Assembly: GCA_965226215.1 (NCBI GenBank)
Contig: CBDDCH010000001.1
Span: forward strand, 620,001 to 684,000
Direction: 5' to 3'
Length of the DNA: 64,000 bases
DNA from: G963668345 sp965226215
Lineage (GTDB): Bacteria > Acidobacteriota > Terriglobia > Bryobacterales > UBA6623
Part shown: positions 35,928-45,001 of the stretch, piece after piece
Layout of the letters: each line of letters starts with the position of its first letter
Numbering within the stretch: the first letter of the stretch is position 1
The notes under the pieces: model-generated
Databases searched by the model: none
What the model saw: the letters and a program-made list of their open reading frames with translations, nothing else
Told to the model about the DNA's origin: nothing
Translations under genes and position numbers: made by a program

Positions 35928-36960
35928 AATGGGGTATCCACTTGACTCAGGTGACCCCAAGATGTAGTATGCGCCTTCGTGGAGGATTATCCACGCGACC
36001 TGCTCGAGTTCGAGGTACGCTTCGCCAGCGAAGAGGCCTGTCGCGACTATCTGTCCGCGTTGCGCTGGCCGGAGGGTTTCCGCTGTCCGGGATGCGGGCA
36101 TGAGCGGGCTTGGCCGGTGCGCAAAGTGTGGTTCGAATGCGCTCGCTGCGGGCGGCAGACGTCGGTGACCTCGGGCACGATCTTCCAAGACACACGTAAG
36201 CCGCTGCGGCTGTGGTTCCGGGCGATCTGGCACGTCACTTCGCAAAAGAACGGGGTCAGCGCGCTGGGTCTGCAGCGCGTTCTCGGGTTGGGCAGCTATC
36301 AAACCGCGTGGACCTGGATGCACAAGCTGCGGCGAGCGATGGTGCGTCCGGGGCGGGAGCGATTGGCGGGCGTAGTCGAGGTCGATGAGACCTATTGGGG
36401 CGCTGAGGAAGAGGGTGTGAGCGGCCGGCAGACCGAGCGTAAAGCCTTGATTGCAGTAGCCGCGGAAGAGAGAGGCCGCGGGCTAGGACGGATCCGCATG
36501 CAGCGCGTGCGGAACGCATCGGCGGCCAGTTTGATGCCCTTCGTGGAGGAGTCGGTCGAGCCGGGAAGCGTGGTGCACACCGACGGCTGGCTGGGCTACG
36601 AGCCGCTGGAGAAGAAGGGCTACCAGCATCGCATCGTCTTTCTGTCGGGCCGCCGCAAGCAGGCCTCGGAATTATTGCCGAGGGTGCACCAAGCGATCTC
36701 GTTGCTCAAGCGCTGGCTGCTGGGCACGCACCAAGGCGCGGTTAGCCACGAGCATCTGGACTACTACCTCGACGAGTTTGTGTTCCGCTTCAACCGGCGC
36801 AACTCACGCAGCCGGGGAAAACTCTTCTACCGCCTTGTGCAGCAGGCAGTCGCCGTGGACCCAACGCCGTATCGATCGATCGTCGCCGACTGGGACGCTG
36901 AGGCCCCGTGAGCCCAACCACAAGATGTTGTGGTTACCTGAGTCAAGTGGATACCCCATT
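35928..36960 (+). mobile_element. IS1595-family insertion sequence, copy 4, nested in ISL3 copy A
   Basis: Ends AATGGGGTATCC on both sides (perfect inverted ends), flanked by ACACCGCA at 35920-35927 and 36961-36968. Comparison with the uninterrupted ISL3 copy B proves the ends and the duplication to the base. Its length is 1033 bp. Confidence 0.95.
35979..36911 (+). CDS. IS1595-family transposase (copy 4)
   Basis: Intact 310-residue transposase, the same protein as copies 1 and 3. Its placement in an ISL3 gene shows that it moved after ISL3 copy A arrived. Confidence 0.9.
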   Translation: MEDYPRDLLEFEVRFASEEACRDYLSALRWPEGFRCPGCGHERAWPVRKVWFECARCGRQTSVTSGTIFQDTRKPLRLWFRAIWHVTSQKNGVSALGLQRVLGLGSYQTAWTWMHKLRRAMVRPGRERLAGVVEVDETYWGAEEEGVSGRQTERKALIAVAAEERGRGLGRIRMQRVRNASAASLMPFVEESVEPGSVVHTDGWLGYEPLEKKGYQHRIVFLSGRRKQASELLPRVHQAISLLKRWLLGTHQGAVSHEHLDYYLDEFVFRFNRRNSRSRGKLFYRLVQQAVAVDPTPYRSIVADWDAEAP

Positions 36961-37738
36961 ACACCGCATTACGAACGCGGTCAGCGAGGGGTTGAACTCA
37001 AGGATTCAATGGGTCAAGGCCACGGCGCGCGGTTTCCGCAATCAACAGAACTTCATCAACGCCATCTACTTCCACTGTGGGAAACTCGATCTGGCTCCTT
37101 CGCCCACTTAAAACCCGGAAGAGCCAGAAAAGATAGTAGATGTCGAATAACTTGTCGACCTTGTGATATGCAATAGCGCTATAAGGACGACGCTGGAAAA
37201 GCTCAATCTGGCTGGGCTTCTGGATCGCAGGATAGGCAACAGGCCCCATGATCCTGATTCCGTGCTTAGTAAGTTCTTTGACTGCGTCAGCGACGAAGAA
37301 CTATTGAAGATGTCGTTTACTCTCATCCGCAAGGGAGTACCGCTTTTCAGCAGAGGACCTGAACCGCATTGGTGGTTGACAGGCTTCAAATGGGGTGTGT
37401 TTTCAGCCCCGGAATGGCTAACAATGGATGTGCGGATCACCTTCACGAAAAAGCCAGAAATGCACAAGGAGTTTGTTGCTGCATTAGAATTGCAACATCG
37501 ACGTTCGCAGTTGGCGGGAAGGGCGGGTTATAAGAACATCAGCATCGATGCAGATTCAGTTAGCTTCACATTCGATAAGCCGACCTCTTTTCAACGACGT
37601 TCAGACTATAAAGGCCATGTTCAGCGGGCCCAGGAGGCCAACCGGAGACTTGTTAAGAGATATGCAGCCCTTGGAGTGAGCAGCAATGATCCCAACCAAA
37701 TACCAAGCGATGCGGCCAACAAGCTTGTTGAATATTTT

Positions 37739-39037
37739 GGCTCTTCCGGGTTTTAAGTGGGCGAAGGAGCCAGATCGAGTTTCCCACAGTGGAAGTAGAT
37801 GGCGTTGATGAAGTTCTGTTGATTGCGGAAACCGCGCGCCGTGGCCTTGACCCATTGAATCCTTGAGTTCAACCCCTCGCTGACCGCGTTCGTAATGCGG
37901 TGTTTCAGATACGTGAGTATGTTTTCGAGGCGAGCCGTCAACATCCGCGCTACGGTGACCATCGGCGTCAGCCGGCTGCGACTCGCCCAGCCGCGCCATT
38001 GCTCGAAGAAAGCTCGCGCCGCCGATTCGCGACGATAGTCGAACAGCCGCATCGCCGTTTCCTTCAACGCCCACGCCCGCGCCGTCTTCAAGTCGCTTTC
38101 GCGCAGCGCGCGGAACTCGCGCCAGGCGTCCTCGGAAAAGTTCGCCGGATGCCGCAGCCAAGCGTACTTCGTGCCTGTCAAACGCTCGTCGCCGAGGGCC
38201 AGTAAACGCTTGTTCTCCGCCCGCCGCACCTGGTCCACCGCCTTCGCCAGATGCGCCGCGATGTGATATTTGTCGTAAACGATCTTTTTCTCCGATTCGT
38301 CGAGATGCTCCCGGGTCGAGGCGACGTAAGGATCCCACATGTCCATCGCGACGGCCTCGACTCGGGCGAGTTGCTCTGCGCTCAACGTCTTCCAAAAGCC
38401 GTCCAGGCTGGCCTGGCGGCGTCCCTCGGCGACGAACAACACGCGCGAGCGGTTGAGATCGTTGACGACGGTGAGATAGCGATGGCGCTTGCGGAAGCTC
38501 TTCTCGTCGACGCCCAGGTAGGGAATCGGCTCTGCCGCGCGACGTTCGAGCCCACGTTGCACGGCGCGTTCCAGGATGCCGTGAATCTCGTCCCAGCTCA
38601 GCGCCAGCAACTCGGCGATGCCTTGCTGGCTGGCTTCCTTCAGCCACGAGATCGCGAGAGCTTCAAACAGCGCGGTGAAGCGGCTGGAAGCCTCGGCCCA
38701 GGGCAGTCGCACGACGCGCGGCCCGTGCTCGGAGCAGTCGCTGCGCGGCGGCCGGGCGTGCAGGATCGTGCGGTACTGACAGGTGTCGAGGTGACGCCAG
38801 CGGCGTTCTGGCTGATGATCGTGGAGTGCGCACACGGCGCTGCATTGGCGGCACGGCCAGCGGACTTGCTCGTCGTGTTCGAGGAAGACGTGGACTTCGC
38901 CGTCGGCTCGGCGCAGCTCCACTCGCACGACTTTCCAGGGACTTTCGATGCCCAGAATCTGGCGGTATAGCTCGCGGTCTTGCATCCCGCGAGACTGCCA
39001 CCGAGCCTCACTCGCCCACTAGAAACCCGAAAGAACC
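37739..39037 (-). mobile_element. ISL3-family insertion sequence, copy B (1299 bp, intact)
   Basis: Ends GGCTCTTCCGGGTTT and, from the right, GGTTCTTTCGGGTTT. The 8-bp duplication AATATTTT lies at 37731-37738 and 39038-39045. It is in opposite orientation to copy A. This is the reference copy for the family in this window. Confidence 0.92.
37753..38985 (-). CDS. ISL3-family transposase (copy B, intact)
   Basis: A 410-residue transposase with an N-terminal zinc-binding region (CRQCSAVCALHDH and SDCSEHGPRVVRL), a helix-turn-helix-like stretch (ASQQGIAELLALSWDEIHGIL), and the ISL3 DDE domain. Candidate catalytic residues are Asp in YLGVDEKSFRK, Asp in EAVAMDMWDPYV and Glu in NAVSEGLNSRIQWVK. 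The frame is complete and the likely active source of this family here. Confidence 0.9.
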   Translation of the reverse strand: MQDRELYRQILGIESPWKVVRVELRRADGEVHVFLEHDEQVRWPCRQCSAVCALHDHQPERRWRHLDTCQYRTILHARPPRSDCSEHGPRVVRLPWAEASSRFTALFEALAISWLKEASQQGIAELLALSWDEIHGILERAVQRGLERRAAEPIPYLGVDEKSFRKRHRYLTVVNDLNRSRVLFVAEGRRQASLDGFWKTLSAEQLARVEAVAMDMWDPYVASTREHLDESEKKIVYDKYHIAAHLAKAVDQVRRAENKRLLALGDERLTGTKYAWLRHPANFSEDAWREFRALRESDLKTARAWALKETAMRLFDYRRESAARAFFEQWRGWASRSRLTPMVTVARMLTARLENILTYLKHRITNAVSEGLNSRIQWVKATARGFRNQQNFINAIYFHCGKLDLAPSPT

Positions 39038-39405
39038 AATATTTTAGACCGGATAGTACGAGGCATTCTGCGGAACACCTGGCCCAGTCGCTGCGAGTCT
39101 CCGGCTACGGAGCCACCGAAGTGGGTCGCGTGCTGCAGAACGTGTTCAGCGTCACGGCTCAAGAGGGGGCGCGGATACTCAAGGACGCGGGCAAGACTTT
39201 CCAACAGGTGGCCGAGGTCCTCAAAAGCGTCTTCAACCAGTCCGCTGGGCAGGCGGCGAAGGTCTTGGGGGGAATCGGCTTAAGGAAGGCCGCCAAGAAG
39301 AAGACCGTGAAGAAGGCAATGAAGAAGACGGCAAGGAAGGCAGCAAAGAAGGCGGTCAAGAAAGCGGCCAAGAAGAGAGCATCGAAAGCTCGCAGAAAAC
39401 GATAA

Positions 39406-39770
39406 GCCGGCAGTTTGCGAGTCCGCTGCGCGGTCTCGCCGGTAAGCTTGAGTTGCGACCTTTCCGCAGGTAGCCGAGGTCCTCAAAAGCGTCTTCAACC
39501 CTAACAACGGCTTCAACCTGACGGTCGCGCTGCTGGGCCGCATGTTAAGCGTAGCGTTGGCCCCGGATGGTATCCCCCGTTCTCCTAAAGACGAAATAAC
39601 TCCTCGCCGGCCTTTCCTCCCCCTGCTGCTGTCACTCTCGCCCGTCGCCGCCCCAACCCAACCCCAGCAAGTCGTCTTCGACTTGCGGATGGTCCAGGCG
39701 AAGCCCGCCGAGCCGCGGGCCCGCCGGCTAACGCCCGCGGCTATGCTGTTGGAACTGCGCGCAGAGCCGC
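39406..39770. other. Intergenic region with a remnant of the helical repeat
   Basis: No intact gene. Bases 39466-39500 repeat those at 39207-39239 (VAEVLKSVFN coding segment), followed by NPNNGFNLTVALLGRML in the same frame, so this is a decayed extra copy of the repeat of the gene upstream. The rest has no recognised content. Confidence 0.5.
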
Positions 39771-40778
39771 CTAGCCCAGCTCGTCGAAGAAGCTGCCCAT
39801 CTTTCTGAACTTCTGGTAGCGATGTTCCACTAATTTGGGGCCGCTCATCTTCTCGAACTGGCGGAGGGTCTTTTCGAGGCCATCAGCCAGGGTGGCGGCC
39901 GCGACGTCATAGTCGGTGTGGGCGCCTTCCGCAGGCTCCTCGACCAGTTCGTCGACGAGGCCGAGCTTGAGCAGATCACTCGCTGTAAGCTTGAGGGCAT
40001 TCGCTGCCAGCTCGGCCTTGCTGGAATCGCGCCAAACGATAGCCGCACAGCTTTCGGGCGAGATGACGCTGTAGATAGCGTTTTCCAGAATCAGGACGCG
40101 ATTGCCGACGCCCAGGGCCAAGGCTCCCCCGCTGCCCCCTTCCCCGATGCAGGTGACAATGATCGGGACTGGCAACTGGGCCATGGACTGCAGGTTTTTG
40201 GCAATCGCCGCAGCCTGGCCGCGCTCTTCAGCATCGATCCCGGGGTAAGCGCCTGGGGTGTCGAGAAATGTCATCACGGGGCGTCCAAACTTTGCTGCGA
40301 TCTGCATGACCCGAAGTGCTTTGCGATAACCCTCGGGCTTCGGCATCCCGAAGTTGCGGTGCAGCTTCTGTTTGGTGGTACGGCCTTTTTGCTGGCCGAT
40401 CGCCATCACCGGCGTGCCACGGAACATGGCATAGCCGCAGACAATGGCGGGATCATCGGCGAAAAGGCGGTCGCCGTGGATCTCCTGAAAGCCGCTAAAC
40501 ACTCGCTGGAAATAATCGAGCGAGTGAGGCCGCTGGGGATGTCTGGCGAGCTGGACGTGTTCCCAGGCCGAAGGCTCGGCTTCGTCCTCGGGTTGCGAGC
40601 GAAGACTCTGGAGTGTAGCTTCTAACTCGCGGATACGGGTCTCGGTGGCTTCATCGGGCTCGGGGTGGCTCTGGTGCAGCTCGGCGATCTGGCGCTCCAG
40701 CTCGCCGACACGCTCTGCCGACGAGTCAGAGGCAGTGTCGGACTCTTCCGGGGAAGGCGGTGATGCTTGAGAAGCCAT
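39771..40778 (-). CDS. accA: Acetyl-CoA carboxylase carboxyltransferase subunit alpha
   Basis: AccA with AccD transfers the carboxyl group from biotin to acetyl-CoA in fatty acid synthesis. The 335-residue protein has a charged N-terminal extension with a coiled-coil region (ERVGELERQIAELHQ) and the crotonase-fold core. Typical segments are RPHSLDYFQRVFSGFQEIHGDR, GQQKGRTTKQKLHRNFGMP, DTPGAYPGIDAEERGQ and GEGGSGGALALGVGNRVL. The usual ISPEGCA reads ISPESCA here. It lies 18 bases downstream of dnaE on the same strand, so both may be co-transcribed. Confidence 0.95.
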   Translation of the reverse strand: MASQASPPSPEESDTASDSSAERVGELERQIAELHQSHPEPDEATETRIRELEATLQSLRSQPEDEAEPSAWEHVQLARHPQRPHSLDYFQRVFSGFQEIHGDRLFADDPAIVCGYAMFRGTPVMAIGQQKGRTTKQKLHRNFGMPKPEGYRKALRVMQIAAKFGRPVMTFLDTPGAYPGIDAEERGQAAAIAKNLQSMAQLPVPIIVTCIGEGGSGGALALGVGNRVLILENAIYSVISPESCAAIVWRDSSKAELAANALKLTASDLLKLGLVDELVEEPAEGAHTDYDVAAATLADGLEKTLRQFEKMSGPKLVEHRYQKFRKMGSFFDELG

Positions 40779-40795
40779 GATGAGAGGGAGCGGGT

Positions 40796-43700
40796 TCAGG
40801 CGTGAACGACTTCGAGCGAGCCGGCTCCGCAGATATCCTCAATGGCGCGGATGAATTCCCGGTCCGCCTGAACGCGCACCGCCAGATCGTAAGATACCAG
40901 GAAATCGTTGCTGCGGAGCAGTCTCAACCGAACGTCCGTCTCTCCTGGTTTGTTCTGGAATAGCTCGTGTAGTCGCTCGGCCACCTCGTTACCGTTAGCC
41001 TTCCCATTGGTCTTGCTTAGCCGAACGGTGATCGAGACCTGCTTGGGAATAGGAACGCGAGCCATGTCGAGGGGCACAACCTCACTGACGGCGACCTTCG
41101 GGGGGCCACTCTCATCGGGTCGTAGGCTGCCGCGCACCAAAACCGCCTGATCCTCGTCGAGCATGGGTGACAAGGCTTCATAGTAGTTGGCGAAAACCAG
41201 TAGATCGACATTGCCTTGTAGATCTTCCAATACACCGGCGGCCCAAGGCTTCCCCTCGCGATTGCGCCGCCTGGTGATCGAAGAGAGGATCCCACACAGG
41301 GCCACGGGGGCGCCGCGCTCGAGATCTTCGAGTTTCGAGCTATCGTGGGTGGCCAGCTCTTCGATCTTGTCGCGGTAGGCGTGCAGAGGGTGGCCGGTGA
41401 CATAAAACCCCAGGGTCTCTTTTTCCCCGGCCAGCTTTTGCTTTTCCGGCCATTCGGGCGCGTCGGGCAGAACGTCGTCGGAACGAGCGTCGCCGGCGTC
41501 AAAGCCGGCAAACAACCCATGCTGCCCTGTGGCGCGGTCCCGAGATGCGCGCTGGCCGAGCTCGATAGCACGGTCGAGCGCCGCTGTCAGTTGGCTACGA
41601 TGTCCACCGAAGGAATCCATGGCCCCGGCTTTGATGGCGCTTTCCAGCATGCGCTTATTGAGATGTTTCCAGTCGTTGGTCTCGCAGAAATGAAAAAGTG
41701 AATCGAAAGTCCCTGCTTCTTTTCGAGCCTCGAGGACGGAGTTCACCGCCGCCCGTCCGACGTTCTTGATGGCCCCGAGCCCGAATCGGATCGCGTCGTC
41801 GCCCGCGGGAGTAAAGTTCCAGTCGCCGGCGTTGAGGTCCGGGGGTAAGACCTGGATCCCGATATCCCGGCACTCATTGATGTACTTCACCACCTTGTCG
41901 GTGTTGCTGACCTCGGAGGAGAGCAGCGCCGACATGAAGAACACCGGGTAGTGAGCCTTCAAATAGGCGGTTACAAAGGCCACGAAGCCGTATGCCGCGG
42001 AGTGCGATTTGTTGAACCCGTAACCGGCGAACTGCTCCATCAACTCGAACAGCTTGCCGACTTTCCTCTTGTCGTAACCGCGTTCCAGGGCGCCGGTTAC
42101 GAAGCGCTCGCGCTGCGCTGCCATCTCTTTGGGCTTCTTTTTCCCCATCGCTCGCCGCAGCAGGTCCGCCTCGCCCAGCGAATAGCCCGCCACGCGGTGG
42201 GCAATCTGCATCACCTGCTCCTGATAGACAATGACCCCGTAGGTCTCCTCGAGGATCTCTTTGAGAACCGGCAGGTTGTAGTGGACGGGTTTCCTGCCGT
42301 GACGACGGTCGATGAACTCGCTAATCATGCCGCCCTGGATCGGCCCCGGACGGTACAGAGCATTGAGAGCAATCAGATCTTCGAGGCGTCCCGGCCGATA
42401 GCGCCGCAAAATGTCACGCATCCCCGAGGACTCAAACTGGAAGACGCCGCTGGTCAGACCGCGCGAGAGCAGCGCATAGGTTTGCTTGTCATCGAGGGGG
42501 AGTTCCTCCGGCCGCAGATCGATCGCCTTCTCCTTTTTGAGCCGACGCAGCGCTTCATCGATCACTGTCAAGGTTGTCAGGCCGAGAAAGTCCATCTTGA
42601 GCAACGACAACCATTCGAGGCTCTTCATGTCGTACTGAGTAACGATCTCGTCCTTGGCGGTTTTATAGAGCGGCACCAACTCCTTGAGCGGTCGCGAGGC
42701 GATGACGACACCGGCGGCGTGAACCGAGGGGTTGCGGGAAACTCCTTCCAGCCGTTGAGCTGTTTCCATGAGCTCGGCGACGCGACGATCTTTCTTGACC
42801 AGCTCGCCGAGGGCCGGCTCTTGTTTCAGGGCTGCGGCCAACTTGATGTTCAGCACGTTCGGGACGAGCTTCGTCAGGCGGTCGACGTCGGCGTAGGGCA
42901 TGTCCATCACCCGCCCGACATCCTTGATGGCTGCCTTCGCCGCCAAGGTGTTGAAGGTAATGATCTGTGCGACCTGCTCACGCCCATATTTTTCTGTGAC
43001 GTACTGGATCACCTCGCCGCGGCGGTTCATGCAGAAGTCGATATCGATATCGGGCATGCTGACGCGTTCGGGGTTGAGGAAGCGTTCGAACAGCAGGCCG
43101 TACCGCAAGGGATCGATGTCGGTGATCTGCATGGCGTAGGCAACCAGCGAGCCGGCCGCGGAACCTCGTCCCGGTCCGACCGGAACGTTCTTGGAGCGCG
43201 CGAACCGAACAAAGTCCCAAACGATCAAGAAGTAGCCCGAGTACTTCATCTGTTGGATGATGCGGATCTCGTGGTCGAATCGCTCCTCGTACTCGGGCAA
43301 CTCGTGTTTGAGCGAGCCTTGAGCGGCTAAGGCTTCCAGACGCGCTCTTCGCTTCTCAAAACCCTGGCGCGCCGCCCACTCGAAATAGGTGTCGGCAGTG
43401 TGATCCGCCGGGACTTCAAACGCCGGGAATGGGTCCTTCACACGGTCGATCCGTAGCTTGCACTGCTCAGCGATTTCCCAGGTGCGGGTGAGGGGGTCGG
43501 GATTGCCGTCGAAGGTTCGCAACATCTCCTCTTGGGATTTGATGTGGAACTCCTCGGTGGCAAAGCGCATCCGATTCGGCTCGCTCAGGGTCTTGCCGGT
43601 TTGAATGCAGAGCAAGGCGTCGTGAGCGTGGGCGTCTTCTTTGGTCAAATAATGCGCGTCGTTGGTGGCGACGAGCGGGACACCGGTTTCTTGGCTAAGG

Positions 43701-44272
43701 CGAAAAAGCAGGGGGAGGACTTTCTTGTCGGCGTCGAGACCGTGGTCTTGCACCTCAAGGTAGAAATTGTCCTTCCCGAACATGTCGAGATAGGTGTAGG
43801 CGAGACGGCGGCCCTCCTCGTATCCTTTGTCGAGCAGAGCTTCGTTGAGGTCGCCCCGCAGACAGCCGGAGAGGCAGATCAGCCCCTTGCTGTGCGAGGC
43901 CAGCAGGTCTTTATCGATCCGTGGCTTGTAGTAGAACCCCTCGAGGTAGCCGGTCGACACCAGATCAATCAAATTGCGGTAGCCTTGTTGGTTTTCGCAC
44001 AACAGTGTCAGATGGTTATTGCGATCGGACTCGCCGCGAGTCTTATGCCCTTTCTGGGAGACGTAGACCTCGCAGCCGATGATCGGCTTGACCCCGCGGG
44101 CCTTACCCTCGTTGTAGAACTGAACGGCTCCGAAGAGGTTGCCGTGATCGGTAATCGCGATGGCCGGCATCTCTTGCCGCTCGGCCAATTTCATCAACTG
44201 GGTGATCTCGCAGGCACCATCCAGCAGGGAATAATCGGTGTGGCAGTGGAGGTGAACAAAGGGAACGGACAT
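40796..44272 (-). CDS. dnaE: DNA polymerase III subunit alpha
   Basis: DnaE is the replicative polymerase. ATG 44272 (MSVPFVHLHCHTDYS) fits the family start and gives 1158 residues. The PHP domain (residues 1-270) keeps a full set of metal ligands: HLHCH, ITDHGNLFG, EVYVSQKGH, LSGCLRGD, EVQDHGLD and ATNDAHYL, unlike the degenerate one of E. coli. The palm holds SMPDIDIDFCMNRRGE with the catalytic Asp pair near residue 407, GPGRGSAAGSL, then the fingers, a helix-hairpin-helix, the OB fold (VALCGILSSITRRRNREGKPWA) and the tau-binding C-terminus. The organism may proofread with the PHP site. Confidence 0.95.
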   Translation of the reverse strand: MSVPFVHLHCHTDYSLLDGACEITQLMKLAERQEMPAIAITDHGNLFGAVQFYNEGKARGVKPIIGCEVYVSQKGHKTRGESDRNNHLTLLCENQQGYRNLIDLVSTGYLEGFYYKPRIDKDLLASHSKGLICLSGCLRGDLNEALLDKGYEEGRRLAYTYLDMFGKDNFYLEVQDHGLDADKKVLPLLFRLSQETGVPLVATNDAHYLTKEDAHAHDALLCIQTGKTLSEPNRMRFATEEFHIKSQEEMLRTFDGNPDPLTRTWEIAEQCKLRIDRVKDPFPAFEVPADHTADTYFEWAARQGFEKRRARLEALAAQGSLKHELPEYEERFDHEIRIIQQMKYSGYFLIVWDFVRFARSKNVPVGPGRGSAAGSLVAYAMQITDIDPLRYGLLFERFLNPERVSMPDIDIDFCMNRRGEVIQYVTEKYGREQVAQIITFNTLAAKAAIKDVGRVMDMPYADVDRLTKLVPNVLNIKLAAALKQEPALGELVKKDRRVAELMETAQRLEGVSRNPSVHAAGVVIASRPLKELVPLYKTAKDEIVTQYDMKSLEWLSLLKMDFLGLTTLTVIDEALRRLKKEKAIDLRPEELPLDDKQTYALLSRGLTSGVFQFESSGMRDILRRYRPGRLEDLIALNALYRPGPIQGGMISEFIDRRHGRKPVHYNLPVLKEILEETYGVIVYQEQVMQIAHRVAGYSLGEADLLRRAMGKKKPKEMAAQRERFVTGALERGYDKRKVGKLFELMEQFAGYGFNKSHSAAYGFVAFVTAYLKAHYPVFFMSALLSSEVSNTDKVVKYINECRDIGIQVLPPDLNAGDWNFTPAGDDAIRFGLGAIKNVGRAAVNSVLEARKEAGTFDSLFHFCETNDWKHLNKRMLESAIKAGAMDSFGGHRSQLTAALDRAIELGQRASRDRATGQHGLFAGFDAGDARSDDVLPDAPEWPEKQKLAGEKETLGFYVTGHPLHAYRDKIEELATHDSSKLEDLERGAPVALCGILSSITRRRNREGKPWAAGVLEDLQGNVDLLVFANYYEALSPMLDEDQAVLVRGSLRPDESGPPKVAVSEVVPLDMARVPIPKQVSITVRLSKTNGKANGNEVAERLHELFQNKPGETDVRLRLLRSNDFLVSYDLAVRVQADREFIRAIEDICGAGSLEVVHA

Positions 44273-44348
44273 CGAAGTTAGTATCAGTATAGGCGCGGCT
44301 GGTGGGGTGGTCAATGTGCTCATCAGGGCGCGTATAATTGAGAGTCAG

Positions 44349-44765
44349 ATGGTTCTCAAGATCTTCAGTCGGCTCATCCAGCGTTGGAGGAAGCGCCGTG
44401 CCATCCGCTCCTACGTCACGATTTTGCCGCGTATATTGAAGAAGCGGTACGGAAAACGCAAGCGATACACCGAACACCAGGTGAGGGGGGCAATGAGCGT
44501 CGCCCAACTCGACGAGGGGCCGAATGTGAGCTACGCCTTGGCGATGTTCCTTTCCCGCCGAGAGTTCGAAGGCTTGAACAAGGACTCCGAAAAAGAGAGT
44601 GACTATGATTCGCTGCGCCAAGAAATCGGTGACTCCTACTTCCAAGGCAACGCGGGATTCACGATTCATTACGCGCTCGGCACGACGAGTACTGACGGCG
44701 GCTTCGAGGTTCCCGCCAGCGTCGGACACGGGGCACTTTGGACGACGACGGTGGTGGGGGCGTAG
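44349..44765 (+). CDS. Conserved basic protein of unknown function
   Basis: ATG 44349 gives 138 residues. The N-terminus is very basic (LIQRWRKRRAIRSYVTILPR, KKRYGKRKRYTEHQVRGA), then an acidic middle (NKDSEKESDYDSLRQEIGD) and a Gly/Thr-rich end. It resembles DUF6559-type small proteins known from several phyla (low confidence). It is divergent from dnaE. Nothing in the sequence points to a catalytic site. Confidence 0.55.
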   Translation: MVLKIFSRLIQRWRKRRAIRSYVTILPRILKKRYGKRKRYTEHQVRGAMSVAQLDEGPNVSYALAMFLSRREFEGLNKDSEKESDYDSLRQEIGDSYFQGNAGFTIHYALGTTSTDGGFEVPASVGHGALWTTTVVGA

Positions 44766-45001
44766 ACAGTGGCGGTGGGGGCGGGGACGTTTGACTAAAC
44801 CTCAACGCTGTCATGTCACAAGCCGCTGAAGCTGGCGGCCCAAAGAGCCGATTCGAGTCTGAAGTCAGGTAGCCCCGGCTCGCCAAGACGGACCATGCGA
44901 CAGGAAGACCGGCCACCCTCATTTCAAGGACCACGGGGATCCACGATAGATGGCGCGCTGGACACGACTGGTTGCCTAGTCGCGTGGAGGTTTGACTCAG
45001 A

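Larger units (their letters stand above)
34838..37111 (+). pseudogene. ISL3 transposase (copy A), split by an IS1595 copy
   Basis: The N-terminal 360 or so residues (34838-35927) and the C-terminal 48 (from 36966, RITNAVSEGLNSRIQ) equal the intact copy B. The gene is open across the left junction into the IS, producing a spurious chimeric tail. The zinc-binding region (CRQCSAVCALHDH) and the first two acidic residues (YLGVDEKSF, AMDMWDPY) are before the break; the last acidic residue (SEGLNSRIQ) is after it, so the copy is inactive. Confidence 0.9.
34786..37125 (+). mobile_element. ISL3-family insertion sequence, copy A, interrupted by IS1595 copy 4
   Basis: Ends GGTTCTTCCGGGTTT on the left and GGCTCTTCCGGGTTT read inward from the right. 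The 8-bp duplication AGAAAAGA lies at 34778-34785 and 37126-37133. Without the nested IS1595 and one of its duplications the length is 1299 bp, equal to copy B. Confidence 0.9.
37163..39405 (+). pseudogene. Unknown protein with helical repeats and a Lys/Ala-rich tail, split by ISL3 copy B
   Basis: Pieces 37163-37738 and 39046-39405 join, after removal of copy B and one AATATTTT, into 936 nt (311 residues) in one frame; the junction reads ANKLVEYFRPDSTRH. The first part, with HWWLTGFKWGVFSAPEW, is distantly like DUF4474 (low confidence). Next come two repeats of about 30 residues, LRVSGYGATEVGRVLQNVF and LKDAGKTFQQVAEVLKSVF, each followed by an SxTA-like turn. The end is a histone H1-like tail (KKAAKKKTVKKAMKK and similar). 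The GTG start is uncertain because an in-frame stop lies 15 bases before it. The gene lies between two ISL3 copies. Confidence 0.7.

Noticed and set aside
34838..36103. Chimeric 421-residue frame joining ISL3 transposase to IS1595 sequence
   Set aside because: Comparison with the intact copy B shows it is created by nested insertion; the tail is out of the IS1595 gene frame.
34786..39037. Composite transposon formed by ISL3 copies A and B
   Set aside because: Each copy has its own 8-bp duplication (AGAAAAGA, AATATTTT), so they inserted independently.
39542..39808. 88-residue frame near accA
   Set aside because: It overlaps the accA end, is Pro/Arg rich, and lacks any recognisable domain.
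41951..43330. 459-residue open frame opposite dnaE
   Set aside because: It is an antisense shadow in GC-rich coding sequence; dnaE on the other strand is fully supported.
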